64,000 bases of DNA, from NCBI RefSeq assembly GCF_003148465.1, contig NZ_QGGI01000008.1, forward strand, positions 62,001-126,000, given 5' to 3'. The first letter of the stretch is position 1; each line of letters starts with the position of its first letter. Position numbers and translations under genes: made by a program. Below, piece after piece: positions 7,957 through 16,470 of this stretch. The notes below the pieces were generated by a model. That model was not told where the DNA came from. It worked only from the letters and a program-made list of their open reading frames with translations, and searched no databases. The stretch comes from Oceanotoga teriensis. GTDB lineage: Bacteria > Thermotogota > Thermotogae > Petrotogales > Petrotogaceae.

Positions 7957-9495
7957 ATGGAAATGATAATAAATACCCAAAAACTCACAAAACAATTTGG
8001 AGATTTTTTTGCAAATAAAGATATTGACCTTGAAATATATAAAGGTGATTTCCACGCTCTCGTTGGTGAAAACGGAGCGGGGAAAACCACCTTAATGAAT
8101 ATGCTTTATGGATTATACACTCCTTCTTTTGGAAAAATATTCATAAAAGGAAAAGAAATAAATATAAAAAATCCAAAAGATGCTATAAAACATGGAATAG
8201 GAATGGTTCATCAACATTTTAAATTAGTTGAAAGTTTATCAATCTTTGAAAATATTTTTCTTGGAAATGAAATAACAAAAAATAAAATGTTCATAAATTT
8301 TGAAAAAGAAAAAAAACTTGTTCAAAATTTAATAGATGAATATGGTTATTCATTCTCAGCAGATACTAAAATTAAAGACCTTTCTGTAGGTGAAAAACAA
8401 AAAGTTGAAATATTAAAAATATTATACCAAAATGCTGAAATATTAATACTCGATGAACCAACTGCCGTACTAACTCCACAAGAAGTAATAGAATTGCTGA
8501 ACAACTTAAAAAAACTTCAAAAAAAAGGAAAAACAATAATAATAATAACTCATAAATTAAATGAAGTTAAAGATTTTTCAGACAATATAACAGTTTTAAG
8601 AAAAGGTAAAATAGTTGGAAAAGCAAAGACTTCTGAAGTAAGTATAGAAGATATTGCAAAAATGATGGTTGGTAGAGAGGTAATTTTAAAGGTTGATAAG
8701 GTTAAAAGTGAAATAGGAGAAAATATATATTCTATTGAAAATGTTTCATTAAAAAATAAAACAAGATCTCTTCTTGAAAATATAAACATACAAGTAAAAA
8801 AAGGTGAAATAGTTGGAATTGCTGGTGTTGAGGGTAATGGACAAACAGAATTACTCGGAATACTATCTGGAATAATAAAATGCTCAAATGGAAAAATAAC
8901 TTTTAAAAATAAAGAAATAACATGTGAAGATCCGAGAAAAATAAGAAATCATAAAATAGGAATAATTCCAGAAGATAGATACGTAGATGGCTTATGTTCT
9001 GATATGCCGATATATAAAAATATGATTGCCGGATATCATTACTCTTATTCTTCACCAAAACTACATATTTTTAATTGGAATGATATAAAAAAGCACTGTG
9101 AAACTTTAAAAGAAAAATTCGATATAAGAACTAACTCAATTGAAGATAATGTGAGTTGTTTATCAGGTGGAAACGCTCAAAAAATAATAATAGCAAGAGA
9201 ATTAAGTCAAAATCCAGAACTTTTAATAGTAAGTCAACCAACAAGAGGAGTAGATGTTGGTTCCATAGAATTCATTCACTCAGAAATAATGAACTGCAAA
9301 AAAAAGGGTATGGGAATTTTATTATTTTCTTCTGAATTATCTGAAATAATGAACTTAAGTGACAGAATTATAGTAATGTATAAAGGAAAAATAATAGGAG
9401 AACTAAACTCAAAAGAAGCCACAAAAGAAAAAATAGGATTAATGATGTCAGGACTAAGCGAGGAAGTGAATCATAATGATGAAAAAAATATTTAA
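7957..9495 (+). CDS. ABC transporter ATPase, double-domain nucleoside/sugar type
   Basis: A 512-aa protein with two fused ATPase domains. The first has Walker A GENGAGKTTLMN, signature LSVGEKQKVEI and Walker B ILILDEPTAVLTPQE. The second (from about residue 245) has GVEGNGQTELLG and LSGGNAQKIIIARELSQNPE. The missing Lys in the second Walker A and the SQPTRGVD Walker B region are typical of the YufO/NupO/RbsA class. It energises import with the two permeases downstream. AGAGGTG lies eight bases before the start. The reading frame overlaps the next gene by 20 bases, indicating tight coupling. Confidence 0.93.
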   Translation: MEMIINTQKLTKQFGDFFANKDIDLEIYKGDFHALVGENGAGKTTLMNMLYGLYTPSFGKIFIKGKEINIKNPKDAIKHGIGMVHQHFKLVESLSIFENIFLGNEITKNKMFINFEKEKKLVQNLIDEYGYSFSADTKIKDLSVGEKQKVEILKILYQNAEILILDEPTAVLTPQEVIELLNNLKKLQKKGKTIIIITHKLNEVKDFSDNITVLRKGKIVGKAKTSEVSIEDIAKMMVGREVILKVDKVKSEIGENIYSIENVSLKNKTRSLLENINIQVKKGEIVGIAGVEGNGQTELLGILSGIIKCSNGKITFKNKEITCEDPRKIRNHKIGIIPEDRYVDGLCSDMPIYKNMIAGYHYSYSSPKLHIFNWNDIKKHCETLKEKFDIRTNSIEDNVSCLSGGNAQKIIIARELSQNPELLIVSQPTRGVDVGSIEFIHSEIMNCKKKGMGILLFSSELSEIMNLSDRIIVMYKGKIIGELNSKEATKEKIGLMMSGLSEEVNHNDEKNI

Positions 9496-10510
9496 ATTCA
9501 ATATAATGAAGTTTATAATTCCAATCTTGCTTGCTTTTCTCGTTGGAAGCATAATACTTTTAATATCAAATATAAATCCAATATCAGCTTTTTATAATCT
9601 CTTCATAGGTGCTTTTGGAAGTGGTAGAGCTTTTTTATCAACATTATACTATGCAACACCATTAATTTTAACTGGTACAGCAACAGCAATAGCTTTCAAA
9701 GCAAATCTATTTTACATGGGAGTTGAAGGAGCTTTATATATAGGTGGATTTTGTTCATCACTTGCCGGAATTTATTTTCACGGTCTTCCACCATATATAC
9801 ATATACCTATAGCTCTTTTAATAGGTATGATAACGGGTGGTTTATTTGCAATGATACCTGGAATTTTAAAAGGGATTTTAGATGTAAATGAGATGGTTAC
9901 TTCAATAATGTTAAACTATGTTGCAATACTTGGAACAACCTATCTCGCATCTTTCCCTTTTAAAGCTAAAGATGCTGGATTTTCAGCAACTGAAATGGTA
10001 GAAAAATCTGCTGTAATCCCAAAAATATTTGACAGTTCAATGGTACATTATGGATTATTTTTGTCTTTAATATTTGCAATATTAATATATATAATGTTTA
10101 AAAAATCTACATTTGGTTATGATATAGAATCAATGGGAAAAAACGTAAATTTTTCAGAATCATGTGGAATGCAAACAGCAAAAAAAACAATATACATAAT
10201 AACATTATCTGGAGCACTTGGTGGACTTGCTGGAGCAATGGAAGTTTTGGGAACATATAAAAGATTTATTGCTGGATTCTCAAGTGGGCTTGGATGGGAT
10301 GGTTTAACAATATCACTATTAAGTAATAATAATCCAATAGGAGTTATATTCTCTTCTATATTTTTTGGAGGACTTTATAGTGGTGGTGCTCAAATGGAAC
10401 TATTAGCAGATGTTCCAAGAACCATAATATCTGTAATACAAGGTCTAATAATATTCTTCCTTGCGGTTGACTTCACCGTTAAAAGATTCAAAAAAATTAA
10501 GAGCAGGTGA
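9476..10510 (+). CDS. ABC transporter permease, nucleoside type (YufP/NupP-like)
   Basis: A 344-aa membrane protein with about nine hydrophobic segments. TATAIAFKANLFYMGVEGAL, MVTSIMLNYVAILGTTYLA and SLLSNNNPIGVIFSSIFFGG are the signatures of the BPD_transp_2 (branched-chain/ribose) permease family as found with BMP lipoproteins. Two ATG codons (9476, 9479) are both usable. It overlaps the ATPase gene by 20 bases and the second permease by four. Confidence 0.92.
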   Translation: MMKKIFKFNIMKFIIPILLAFLVGSIILLISNINPISAFYNLFIGAFGSGRAFLSTLYYATPLILTGTATAIAFKANLFYMGVEGALYIGGFCSSLAGIYFHGLPPYIHIPIALLIGMITGGLFAMIPGILKGILDVNEMVTSIMLNYVAILGTTYLASFPFKAKDAGFSATEMVEKSAVIPKIFDSSMVHYGLFLSLIFAILIYIMFKKSTFGYDIESMGKNVNFSESCGMQTAKKTIYIITLSGALGGLAGAMEVLGTYKRFIAGFSSGLGWDGLTISLLSNNNPIGVIFSSIFFGGLYSGGAQMELLADVPRTIISVIQGLIIFFLAVDFTVKRFKKIKSR

Positions 10511-11418
10511 AAATGATGGAGATATTACATACAGCAATAAGAGTTACAACTCCGATAGCTCTTGCAGCTTTAGGAGGACTTTTTACACATAAAGCAGGTG
10601 TTTTAAACATAGCTCTTGAAGGAATGATGTTGATGGCAGCCTTTATGGGTGTTGTTACAAGTTATTTCACAGGAAGTCCTTTACTCGCAATAATGGCTGC
10701 TTTTGGAGTTTCTTTAATAATAGGTTTAATATTCTCATTCTTTGGAATAACCTTAAAAGGAAACTTTATCATAGTTGGACTTGCAGTAAATATGACTGCA
10801 TATGGAATAACAGCTTTTTGGCTTCAACAATGGTTTGGAATAAGGGGAATATTATCTTCAGATAAAATAATAGGTCTCGATCCAATAGATGTACCAATAC
10901 TCAATAAAATACCTATAATATCTGATATATTCAATAATCATACACCAATAGTTTATGTATCATTTTTATTGTTATTGATAACTTATATAACCTTAAAACA
11001 TACAAAAATAGGATTACATATAAGGGTAGTTGGTGAAAATGAAAACGCCGCAAAAGCCGTTGGAATAAAAGTAAACAAAATAAGATATATATCAGTATTA
11101 TTAAGTTCCTTATACTGTGCATTAGCTGGAGTAAATTTATCTTTAGAAAGTTTAAATTTATTCGTCGAAAAAATGACTGCTGAAAGAGGATTCATTGCAC
11201 TTGCTGCAATATTCAGTGGAAAAGGAACTGCACTTGGTACATATTTATTCAGTTTTATATTTGGTTTAGGAGAAACATTCCAAATCTCATTACAAATATT
11301 CGATGTACCTGGGTCATTAATACAAACAATACCATTTATATTTGTAATAATAATATTAACTTTTATAGGTATCAAAAATAAAAAAAATAAGATCAAAAGG
11401 GGGATAACAAATGACTAA
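10507..11418 (+). CDS. ABC transporter permease, nucleoside type (YufQ/NupQ-like)
   Basis: A 303-aa second permease with about eight hydrophobic segments. LGGLFTHKAGVLNIALEGMM near the N-terminus and RGFIALAAIFSGKGTALGTY near residue 230 are conserved in this family. A GTG at 10507 overlaps the preceding stop; an ATG at 10513 is the alternative start. Together with the lipoprotein, ATPase and first permease it completes the importer. It overlaps the following cysteine hydrolase by eight bases, so the transporter and enzymes are one translational chain. Confidence 0.92.
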   Translation: MKMMEILHTAIRVTTPIALAALGGLFTHKAGVLNIALEGMMLMAAFMGVVTSYFTGSPLLAIMAAFGVSLIIGLIFSFFGITLKGNFIIVGLAVNMTAYGITAFWLQQWFGIRGILSSDKIIGLDPIDVPILNKIPIISDIFNNHTPIVYVSFLLLLITYITLKHTKIGLHIRVVGENENAAKAVGIKVNKIRYISVLLSSLYCALAGVNLSLESLNLFVEKMTAERGFIALAAIFSGKGTALGTYLFSFIFGLGETFQISLQIFDVPGSLIQTIPFIFVIIILTFIGIKNKKNKIKRGITND

Positions 11419-11977
11419 AAAAGCATTAATAATAGTTGATATGCTAAAAGATTTTTGTGATGAAAATGGAAAAGCATACCATGAATCATACAAAAAAATA
11501 ATCCCCAATATAAATGAAATAATAAAATCTGCAAGAAAAAATAACTGTCTAATAATTTTCATTCGACATTCTTATAGAGAAAACAAATTTGATAAAAGTC
11601 TTATAAATTTCGAACCAATATGTGTACAAAATACTGGTGGAGATGAAATAGTTGAGGATTTAGATTTCAACTTTAAATCAGATTACACAGTATTTAAAAG
11701 AAGATACAGTGCATTTTTTTCAACAGATTTAGATCTCATACTAAGAGAAAACAATATAAAAGAATTATTAATAACAGGTGTAAAAACAAATAATTGCATA
11801 AGAGCTACAGTTCATGATGCATATTATTTAGATTATACTCCATACGTAATAGAAGACTGTGTTTCATCAAAAGATCAACTATCACATGAAATAAATCTTA
11901 AAGATATAGATAAATATTTTGGTCATGTAATAAATAAAGAAAAAGCCTTAGAATTTCTTGAAAGAGGTGAAATATGA
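11411..11977 (+). CDS. Isochorismatase/nicotinamidase-like cysteine hydrolase
   Basis: A 188-aa cysteine hydrolase. KALIIVDMLKDFCDENG supplies the catalytic Asp (about residue 10), FKRRYSAFFSTDLD the catalytic Lys (about 97), and GVKTNNCIRATVHDAYYLD the nucleophilic Cys after the cis-peptide turn. The family includes nicotinamidase, ureidoacrylate, N-carbamoylsarcosine and isochorismate hydrolases. Metal-binding and substrate residues cannot be assigned by eye. In this operon it could hydrolyse an amide or carbamoyl group on the imported nucleoside base, such as nicotinamide released by the phosphorylase three genes along. That is inference. Confidence 0.88.
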   Translation: MTKKALIIVDMLKDFCDENGKAYHESYKKIIPNINEIIKSARKNNCLIIFIRHSYRENKFDKSLINFEPICVQNTGGDEIVEDLDFNFKSDYTVFKRRYSAFFSTDLDLILRENNIKELLITGVKTNNCIRATVHDAYYLDYTPYVIEDCVSSKDQLSHEINLKDIDKYFGHVINKEKALEFLERGEI

Positions 11978-12927
11978 CAAATAATATAGATATACTCGCT
12001 TGTGGATATCCAAGTTTAGACAGAATAATATATATAAATGATTCCCCTCAATTTCATAAAACAACGATAATAAAAAATGGTGATTATTCAAGAGTATATA
12101 TGGGTGGTTGCAATGTAAACATAGCAACAATATTATCTGTCCTTGGAAAAACAGCCTTACCACTGATGAGAGTAGGAGATGATTTTGAAACATCCGGATT
12201 TAAAAATTTTTTAGAAGAAAGAAATGTAAATCTTGATGGAATAGAAAGAATTAAAAACGTGAATACATCTGGATCACTTTTAATAGAAGATCCTCAAGGA
12301 AATCATATAACTCTATTTTATAAGGGAGCTATGGATAGTGATTATAAAGTAAAAATAGATGAAATGCTCATAAAAAAAGCCTCATATCTCGTAATAACCG
12401 TCGGAGAATTTAATTACAATAAAAGAGCTGCTGAATTAGCTATAAAAAATAATATTCCAATAATATTTGGTATGAAATGTGATTTTGATGCATTTGATCA
12501 TGACCTTTTAAAAAAAATAATACATAACTCAAGCATAATATTCATGAATGGTAGCGAAAAAATAGAAATAGAAAAAATATGTGAACTAAGCAAAATAGAA
12601 AATCTATTTAAAGACTCAAAAAAATTAAAATGTGCCGTAATAACTCATGGTAATAAACCTGCAGAAATAATATATTTAGAAAATGATGAAATAAAAAAAA
12701 GTTCAGTTGACATAATAAAAACAAACAATGTTTTAGACACAACTGGTGCTGGAGATGCTTATATGGCAGGATTTATATTTGGATTTTTAAATGGTGAAAA
12801 ATATGAAAAATGTGCTCAAATAGGATCTACAATATCCTCTTTCATCATAGAAAAAAAAGGATGTCTTGAAAATATTCCTGACAAAAAAAGACTTGAAAAA
12901 AGATTAACAGAATATTATGGAGGTTGA
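11974..12927 (+). CDS. PfkB-family carbohydrate/nucleoside kinase
   Basis: A 317-aa ribokinase-fold kinase. CGYPSLDRIIYINDSP and YMGGCNVNIATILSVLGK are the N-terminal PfkB signature region, and VLDTTGAGDAYMAGFIFGFL near residue 255 is the C-terminal signature with the catalytic Asp of GAGD. Members phosphorylate ribose, nucleosides, fructose-1-P or pseudouridine. It overlaps its neighbours by four bases upstream and nearly touches the phosphorylase downstream. With that enzyme it suggests nucleoside or pentose salvage; phosphorylation of the free sugar or of the intact nucleoside are both possible. Confidence 0.9.
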   Translation: MTNNIDILACGYPSLDRIIYINDSPQFHKTTIIKNGDYSRVYMGGCNVNIATILSVLGKTALPLMRVGDDFETSGFKNFLEERNVNLDGIERIKNVNTSGSLLIEDPQGNHITLFYKGAMDSDYKVKIDEMLIKKASYLVITVGEFNYNKRAAELAIKNNIPIIFGMKCDFDAFDHDLLKKIIHNSSIIFMNGSEKIEIEKICELSKIENLFKDSKKLKCAVITHGNKPAEIIYLENDEIKKSSVDIIKTNNVLDTTGAGDAYMAGFIFGFLNGEKYEKCAQIGSTISSFIIEKKGCLENIPDKKRLEKRLTEYYGG

Positions 12928-12929
12928 AC

Positions 12930-13703
12930 ATGGAAAAAACATTATACTTACAAGTAAGCCCGGAAGAGATATCAAAATATGTAGTTTTATGCGGAGATCC
13001 AGGAAGAGTAGAAAAAATAGTTACAAAATTAGATAATTGTAAAAAAATAGCTTCAAATAGAGAATATTTAACTTATACAGGATTTTACAAAGGTATAAAA
13101 ATAACTGCTACATCAACTGGTATAGGTGCACCTTCAGCTGCAATAGCAATAGAAGAAATGTATAACTGTGGAATGGAAGTTGCTGTTAGAGTTGGAACAA
13201 TAATGGGCTTAAAAGATGATTTATTGGGAAAATTATTAATACCTTCTGCTGTAATGAAAGAAGATGGAACGAGCCCAACATATGCACCGAAAACATATCC
13301 TTCATGTGCTTCATATGAATTAGTTGAAATAATGAATGAAAGTTCAAAAGAATATGGTCTTGAATATAACAATGGAATAATATGTAGCATGGATGGTTTT
13401 TACTCACAAATGAAAGAATCTAAACTATCAAACAAGATGAAAAATAATGTAAATAAAACATTTGAAAATCTAAAAAAATACAATATAAGTGGTATAGATA
13501 TGGAATCAAGTGTAATATTAACTCTAACAAATTTAATGGGAATAAAAGGCTGTATAGTTACTATGACAACAGTATTAGAAAACTTAAATGACTTTTTAAA
13601 AGGCGAAGAAAGAACAAAAGCCGAAGATGATCTAATAAACGTTGTATTAAATGGTATAGTAAAATATGCAAAAATTGAGGAGGAAAAAAATGAATTGGTT
13701 TGA
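12930..13703 (+). CDS. Nucleoside phosphorylase (PNP/UDP family)
   Basis: A 257-aa protein. VVLCGDPGRVEKIV is the phosphate-binding GDPxR motif. ATSTGIGAPSAAIAIEEM and VAVRVGTIMGLKDD follow the family order, and GIDMESSVILTLTNLMG holds the ribose-binding MES segment. The ATG at 12930 has GGAGGT at five-base spacing; the upstream TTG at 12924 overlaps that site. The enzyme would split a nucleoside with phosphate to give base and pentose-1-phosphate in the cytoplasm. Uridine-phosphorylase-like order is apparent, but base specificity cannot be read here. It overlaps the BtpA-family gene by 14 bases. Confidence 0.9.
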   Translation: MEKTLYLQVSPEEISKYVVLCGDPGRVEKIVTKLDNCKKIASNREYLTYTGFYKGIKITATSTGIGAPSAAIAIEEMYNCGMEVAVRVGTIMGLKDDLLGKLLIPSAVMKEDGTSPTYAPKTYPSCASYELVEIMNESSKEYGLEYNNGIICSMDGFYSQMKESKLSNKMKNNVNKTFENLKKYNISGIDMESSVILTLTNLMGIKGCIVTMTTVLENLNDFLKGEERTKAEDDLINVVLNGIVKYAKIEEEKNELV

Positions 13704-14466
13704 AGAATTAAAAAATGGAAATTTTGTAATAGGAATGGTTCATTTAGATGCTCTACCTGGAACTGCAAATTTTAAAAACAATATGCCAGAAATATATAAA
13801 AAAGGTATTGAAGATGCTTTAGCATTACAAAATGGCGGAGTTAATGCAATAATGATAGAAAACTTTGCAGATATGCCATACAGTGAAACACTTGATTTAT
13901 CTCAATCTGTAGCTTTATCAGCAGTTTCTGCAGTAATAAAATCTAAAACTAAAATACCTATAGGTATAGATGCAGCTTTCAACGATTATAAAAGTGCTTT
14001 ATCGATAGCAAAAGCTATTGATGCTGATTTCGTTAGAATACCAGTATTCGTAGACACAGTAGACTCATTTATAGGAATAATAAAACCAGTATGTGATAAA
14101 GCTATAAAATATAGAAAAATGTTAAATGCTGAAAATATAAAAATATTTGCAGATATACAAGTAAAATATACTTCAAGAATAACCGAACAGTCAATTGAAG
14201 GATCGGCAAACATGGCAATAAGTTGTGGTGCTGATGCTGTAATAGTAACTGGTTCTCATACTGGTGGCGAAACACCTCTAGAATCAATAAAAAGAGTTAG
14301 AAATGCTATAAAATCCCCTGTGATAATAGGAAGTGGATTCAATAACCAAAATGCAAAAGAACAATTCAAATATGCTCATGGAGCTATAGTTGGAACAAGT
14401 CTAAAAACAGAAAACAAAATAGATTTAGAAAAAGTAAATGAATTGATGAAAATAATAAAAAAATAA
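13690..14466 (+). CDS. BtpA/SgcQ-family TIM-barrel protein
   Basis: A 258-aa protein. NFVIGMVHLDALPGTANF at the N-terminus, GVNAIMIENFADMPY, and IVTGSHTGGETPLESIKRVR followed by PVIIGSGFNNQN are the recognised BtpA/SgcQ pattern. The family takes its name from a cyanobacterial photosystem I factor, but most members sit in sugar or nucleoside catabolic operons and are presumed nucleosidases or aldolase-like barrels. GAGGAGG at 13677-13683 fixes the start at 13690. Its role here is not established. Confidence 0.87.
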   Translation: MNWFEELKNGNFVIGMVHLDALPGTANFKNNMPEIYKKGIEDALALQNGGVNAIMIENFADMPYSETLDLSQSVALSAVSAVIKSKTKIPIGIDAAFNDYKSALSIAKAIDADFVRIPVFVDTVDSFIGIIKPVCDKAIKYRKMLNAENIKIFADIQVKYTSRITEQSIEGSANMAISCGADAVIVTGSHTGGETPLESIKRVRNAIKSPVIIGSGFNNQNAKEQFKYAHGAIVGTSLKTENKIDLEKVNELMKIIKK

Positions 14467-14480
14467 AGGAGGAACAAAAA

Positions 14481-15635
14481 ATGATGCGTCCAATGAAATT
14501 TGGTGGAGAACAATTAATGTTCGGTGAAAATTCTCTAGAACATTTAAAAACATTAAAAGGAAAAAAAGCTTATATAGTACCGGCAGATTTTTTAATAAAT
14601 AGCGATTCACTAAATAAAATAGAAAGATATCTTTTAGAAGCTGGATTTGAAGTAAAAATCTTTGATGAAATAATAAACCCAGATCCAGATTTTGATATAG
14701 TTAAATCTGGGGCAAAAAAAATGTTAGAATTTCAACCTGATTTAATAGTAACAATAGGTGGAGGTTCGGCAATGGATGCTGCAAAATCTATGTGGGTATT
14801 ATATGAACATCCAGAAGTAGACACAATAGAAAAATTTACAGCATTACATAATAATTTACCAAAAATGAGAAACAAAGCTATAATAGCCGCTATTCCAACA
14901 ACAAGTGGAACAGCAAGTGAAGTAAGTCGTTCAGTAGTAATTTCAGATCCAAATACACATAAAAAATGCGGTGTAAGTGATATGCAATTAATAGCTGACA
15001 TAGTAATACTTGACCCAGAAATGGTCATGAGCATGCCAAAATCTGTAGCTGCATTTACAGGAATGGATGCATTAACTCATGCTATAGAATCTTATGTTTC
15101 AAAAAGAGCTAATTTCTTAAGCGATGTTCTCTCTGAAAAAGCTATAGAAGTGATATTTGAAAATATGTATGAATCATACAATAATCCAAACCCTGAATCA
15201 AGAGGAATGATGCACCTTGGATCATGTATAGCTGGAATGGCTTTTACAAATGTATCTCTTGGAATAGTGCATAGTATATCTCATACAATAGGAAGCCTTT
15301 ATGGCGTTCCACACGGGCTTGGAAATGCAATACTATTACCTTATATAATAGAATTCAATATGCAAGATGAAAAAGCTAAAGAAAAATATGAATCATTGGC
15401 AAAAAAATTAAACTATACAAGTATTCTTGAAGAAGTCAAAAAATTAAATGATAAAATGAATATCCCCAAAAATTTAAAAGAATACATAAAAAATGATGAA
15501 AAATTTGAAAATCAAATAGACGAAATAACTCAAATGTCAATAAATGATGGATGTACAAAAACAAATCCAATAATTCCAGATTTTGATATGATGAAAAAAT
15601 TAATATTAAAAGCTTATTATGGAGGAAAAAAATGA
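14481..15635 (+). CDS. Iron-containing alcohol dehydrogenase
   Basis: A 384-aa group III alcohol dehydrogenase. VTIGGGSAMDAAKSMWVLYE is the NAD-binding signature. IAAIPTTSGTASEVSRSVVI and AFTGMDALTHAIESYVSK carry the Asp and first His metal ligands, and IVHSISHTIGSLYGVPHGLG the remaining His ligands, so the active site appears complete. The enzyme would interconvert an aldehyde or ketone and an alcohol with NAD(P)H. AAAGGAGG precedes it, and its 3' end overlaps the TrpA-like gene by four bases. Its presence in a nucleoside-type operon suggests a reduced or oxidised sugar fragment as substrate (inference). Confidence 0.92.
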   Translation: MMRPMKFGGEQLMFGENSLEHLKTLKGKKAYIVPADFLINSDSLNKIERYLLEAGFEVKIFDEIINPDPDFDIVKSGAKKMLEFQPDLIVTIGGGSAMDAAKSMWVLYEHPEVDTIEKFTALHNNLPKMRNKAIIAAIPTTSGTASEVSRSVVISDPNTHKKCGVSDMQLIADIVILDPEMVMSMPKSVAAFTGMDALTHAIESYVSKRANFLSDVLSEKAIEVIFENMYESYNNPNPESRGMMHLGSCIAGMAFTNVSLGIVHSISHTIGSLYGVPHGLGNAILLPYIIEFNMQDEKAKEKYESLAKKLNYTSILEEVKKLNDKMNIPKNLKEYIKNDEKFENQIDEITQMSINDGCTKTNPIIPDFDMMKKLILKAYYGGKK

Positions 15636-16357
15636 GTAATTGTAAATTTATAGGATACTTATCTTTTGGATATCCAAATATAGAAGAAAGTTTAAAAAGA
15701 GCAGAAGTATATGTAAATTCTGGTTGTGACATATTAGAAATAGATCTTCCAACAAATAATCCTTTTCTTGATAGCGAATTCATAGGAAATAGAATGAAAA
15801 AAGCCTATGAAAACTGTTCAAACTATGAAAAATACTTTGAAAACATACAAATATTGAGAAATAAATACAAAAATGTAGGTATGTTAATCTTAGCTTATGA
15901 ACATACAATCATTGAATACGGTGTGGACAAATTCATAAACAAATGCAAAGAAACAGGAATTGAAGATATCATATTTGTTGGAAATAAAGATGAAAAAACA
16001 AAAAATGAATTAATAAAAAAAGGATTAAAAATATCAACATATGTACAATATCATCTCGATGATTTAGAAGTACAAAATGCATTAAACTCAAATGGCTTTG
16101 TCTATTTACAAGCTAAACCAGGGAAAAAAGGTTTCAAAGAAAATTATGAAACACTTAATGAAGTAATAAAATACTTAAGAAAAAAAGGAATCAAACAATC
16201 AATATACTGCGGAGTAGGAATATCAGAAAAAGAAGATTTTAAAATGGTAAATGATGCCGGTGCCGATGCAGCATTTGTCGGAAGTTCTTTATTAAAAAAA
16301 GAAACCTTTGAAGATATAGAAAACATGATAAAAACATGGAAAAATTATATAAAATAA
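15632..16357 (+). CDS. Tryptophan synthase alpha-like TIM-barrel lyase, not part of a trp operon
   Basis: A 241-aa TrpA homologue. FIGYLSFGYPNIEESLKRAE at the N-terminus matches the TrpA start. GCDILEIDLPTNNPFLDSEF places Glu36 and Asp47 eleven residues apart, the same spacing as the catalytic Glu49 and Asp60 of E. coli TrpA. YCGVGISEKEDFKMVNDAGA and FVGSSLLK are the phosphate-binding end of the barrel. No trpB or other trp gene is near, and this gene ends a nucleoside-type catabolic operon with a four-base overlap to the dehydrogenase. A retro-aldol split of a phosphorylated intermediate, analogous to indole-glycerol-phosphate cleavage, is a reasonable guess. Confidence 0.85.
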   Translation: MSNCKFIGYLSFGYPNIEESLKRAEVYVNSGCDILEIDLPTNNPFLDSEFIGNRMKKAYENCSNYEKYFENIQILRNKYKNVGMLILAYEHTIIEYGVDKFINKCKETGIEDIIFVGNKDEKTKNELIKKGLKISTYVQYHLDDLEVQNALNSNGFVYLQAKPGKKGFKENYETLNEVIKYLRKKGIKQSIYCGVGISEKEDFKMVNDAGADAAFVGSSLLKKETFEDIENMIKTWKNYIK

Positions 16358-16444
16358 TCTTTGTAATCTATTACAGTCTATTAATTTAAAAATATAGTTT
16401 ATTTATAGTTTAATCAATTCATATATACTATATATAGTCTAAAA

Positions 16445-16470
16445 AAGTGTGCATAAAATTATGCACACTT
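16445..16470. terminator. Bidirectional terminator ending the catabolic operon
   Basis: A 10-bp stem, AAGTGTGCAT / ATGCACACTT, has A-rich left and T-rich right flanks. It lies about 90 bases after the TrpA-like stop and overlaps the stop codon of the convergent patatin-like gene. Confidence 0.85.

Noticed and set aside
15632-16357. TrpA-like gene as evidence of a tryptophan biosynthesis operon
   Set aside because: No other trp gene lies nearby, and the gene overlaps a dehydrogenase within a transporter-led catabolic operon.
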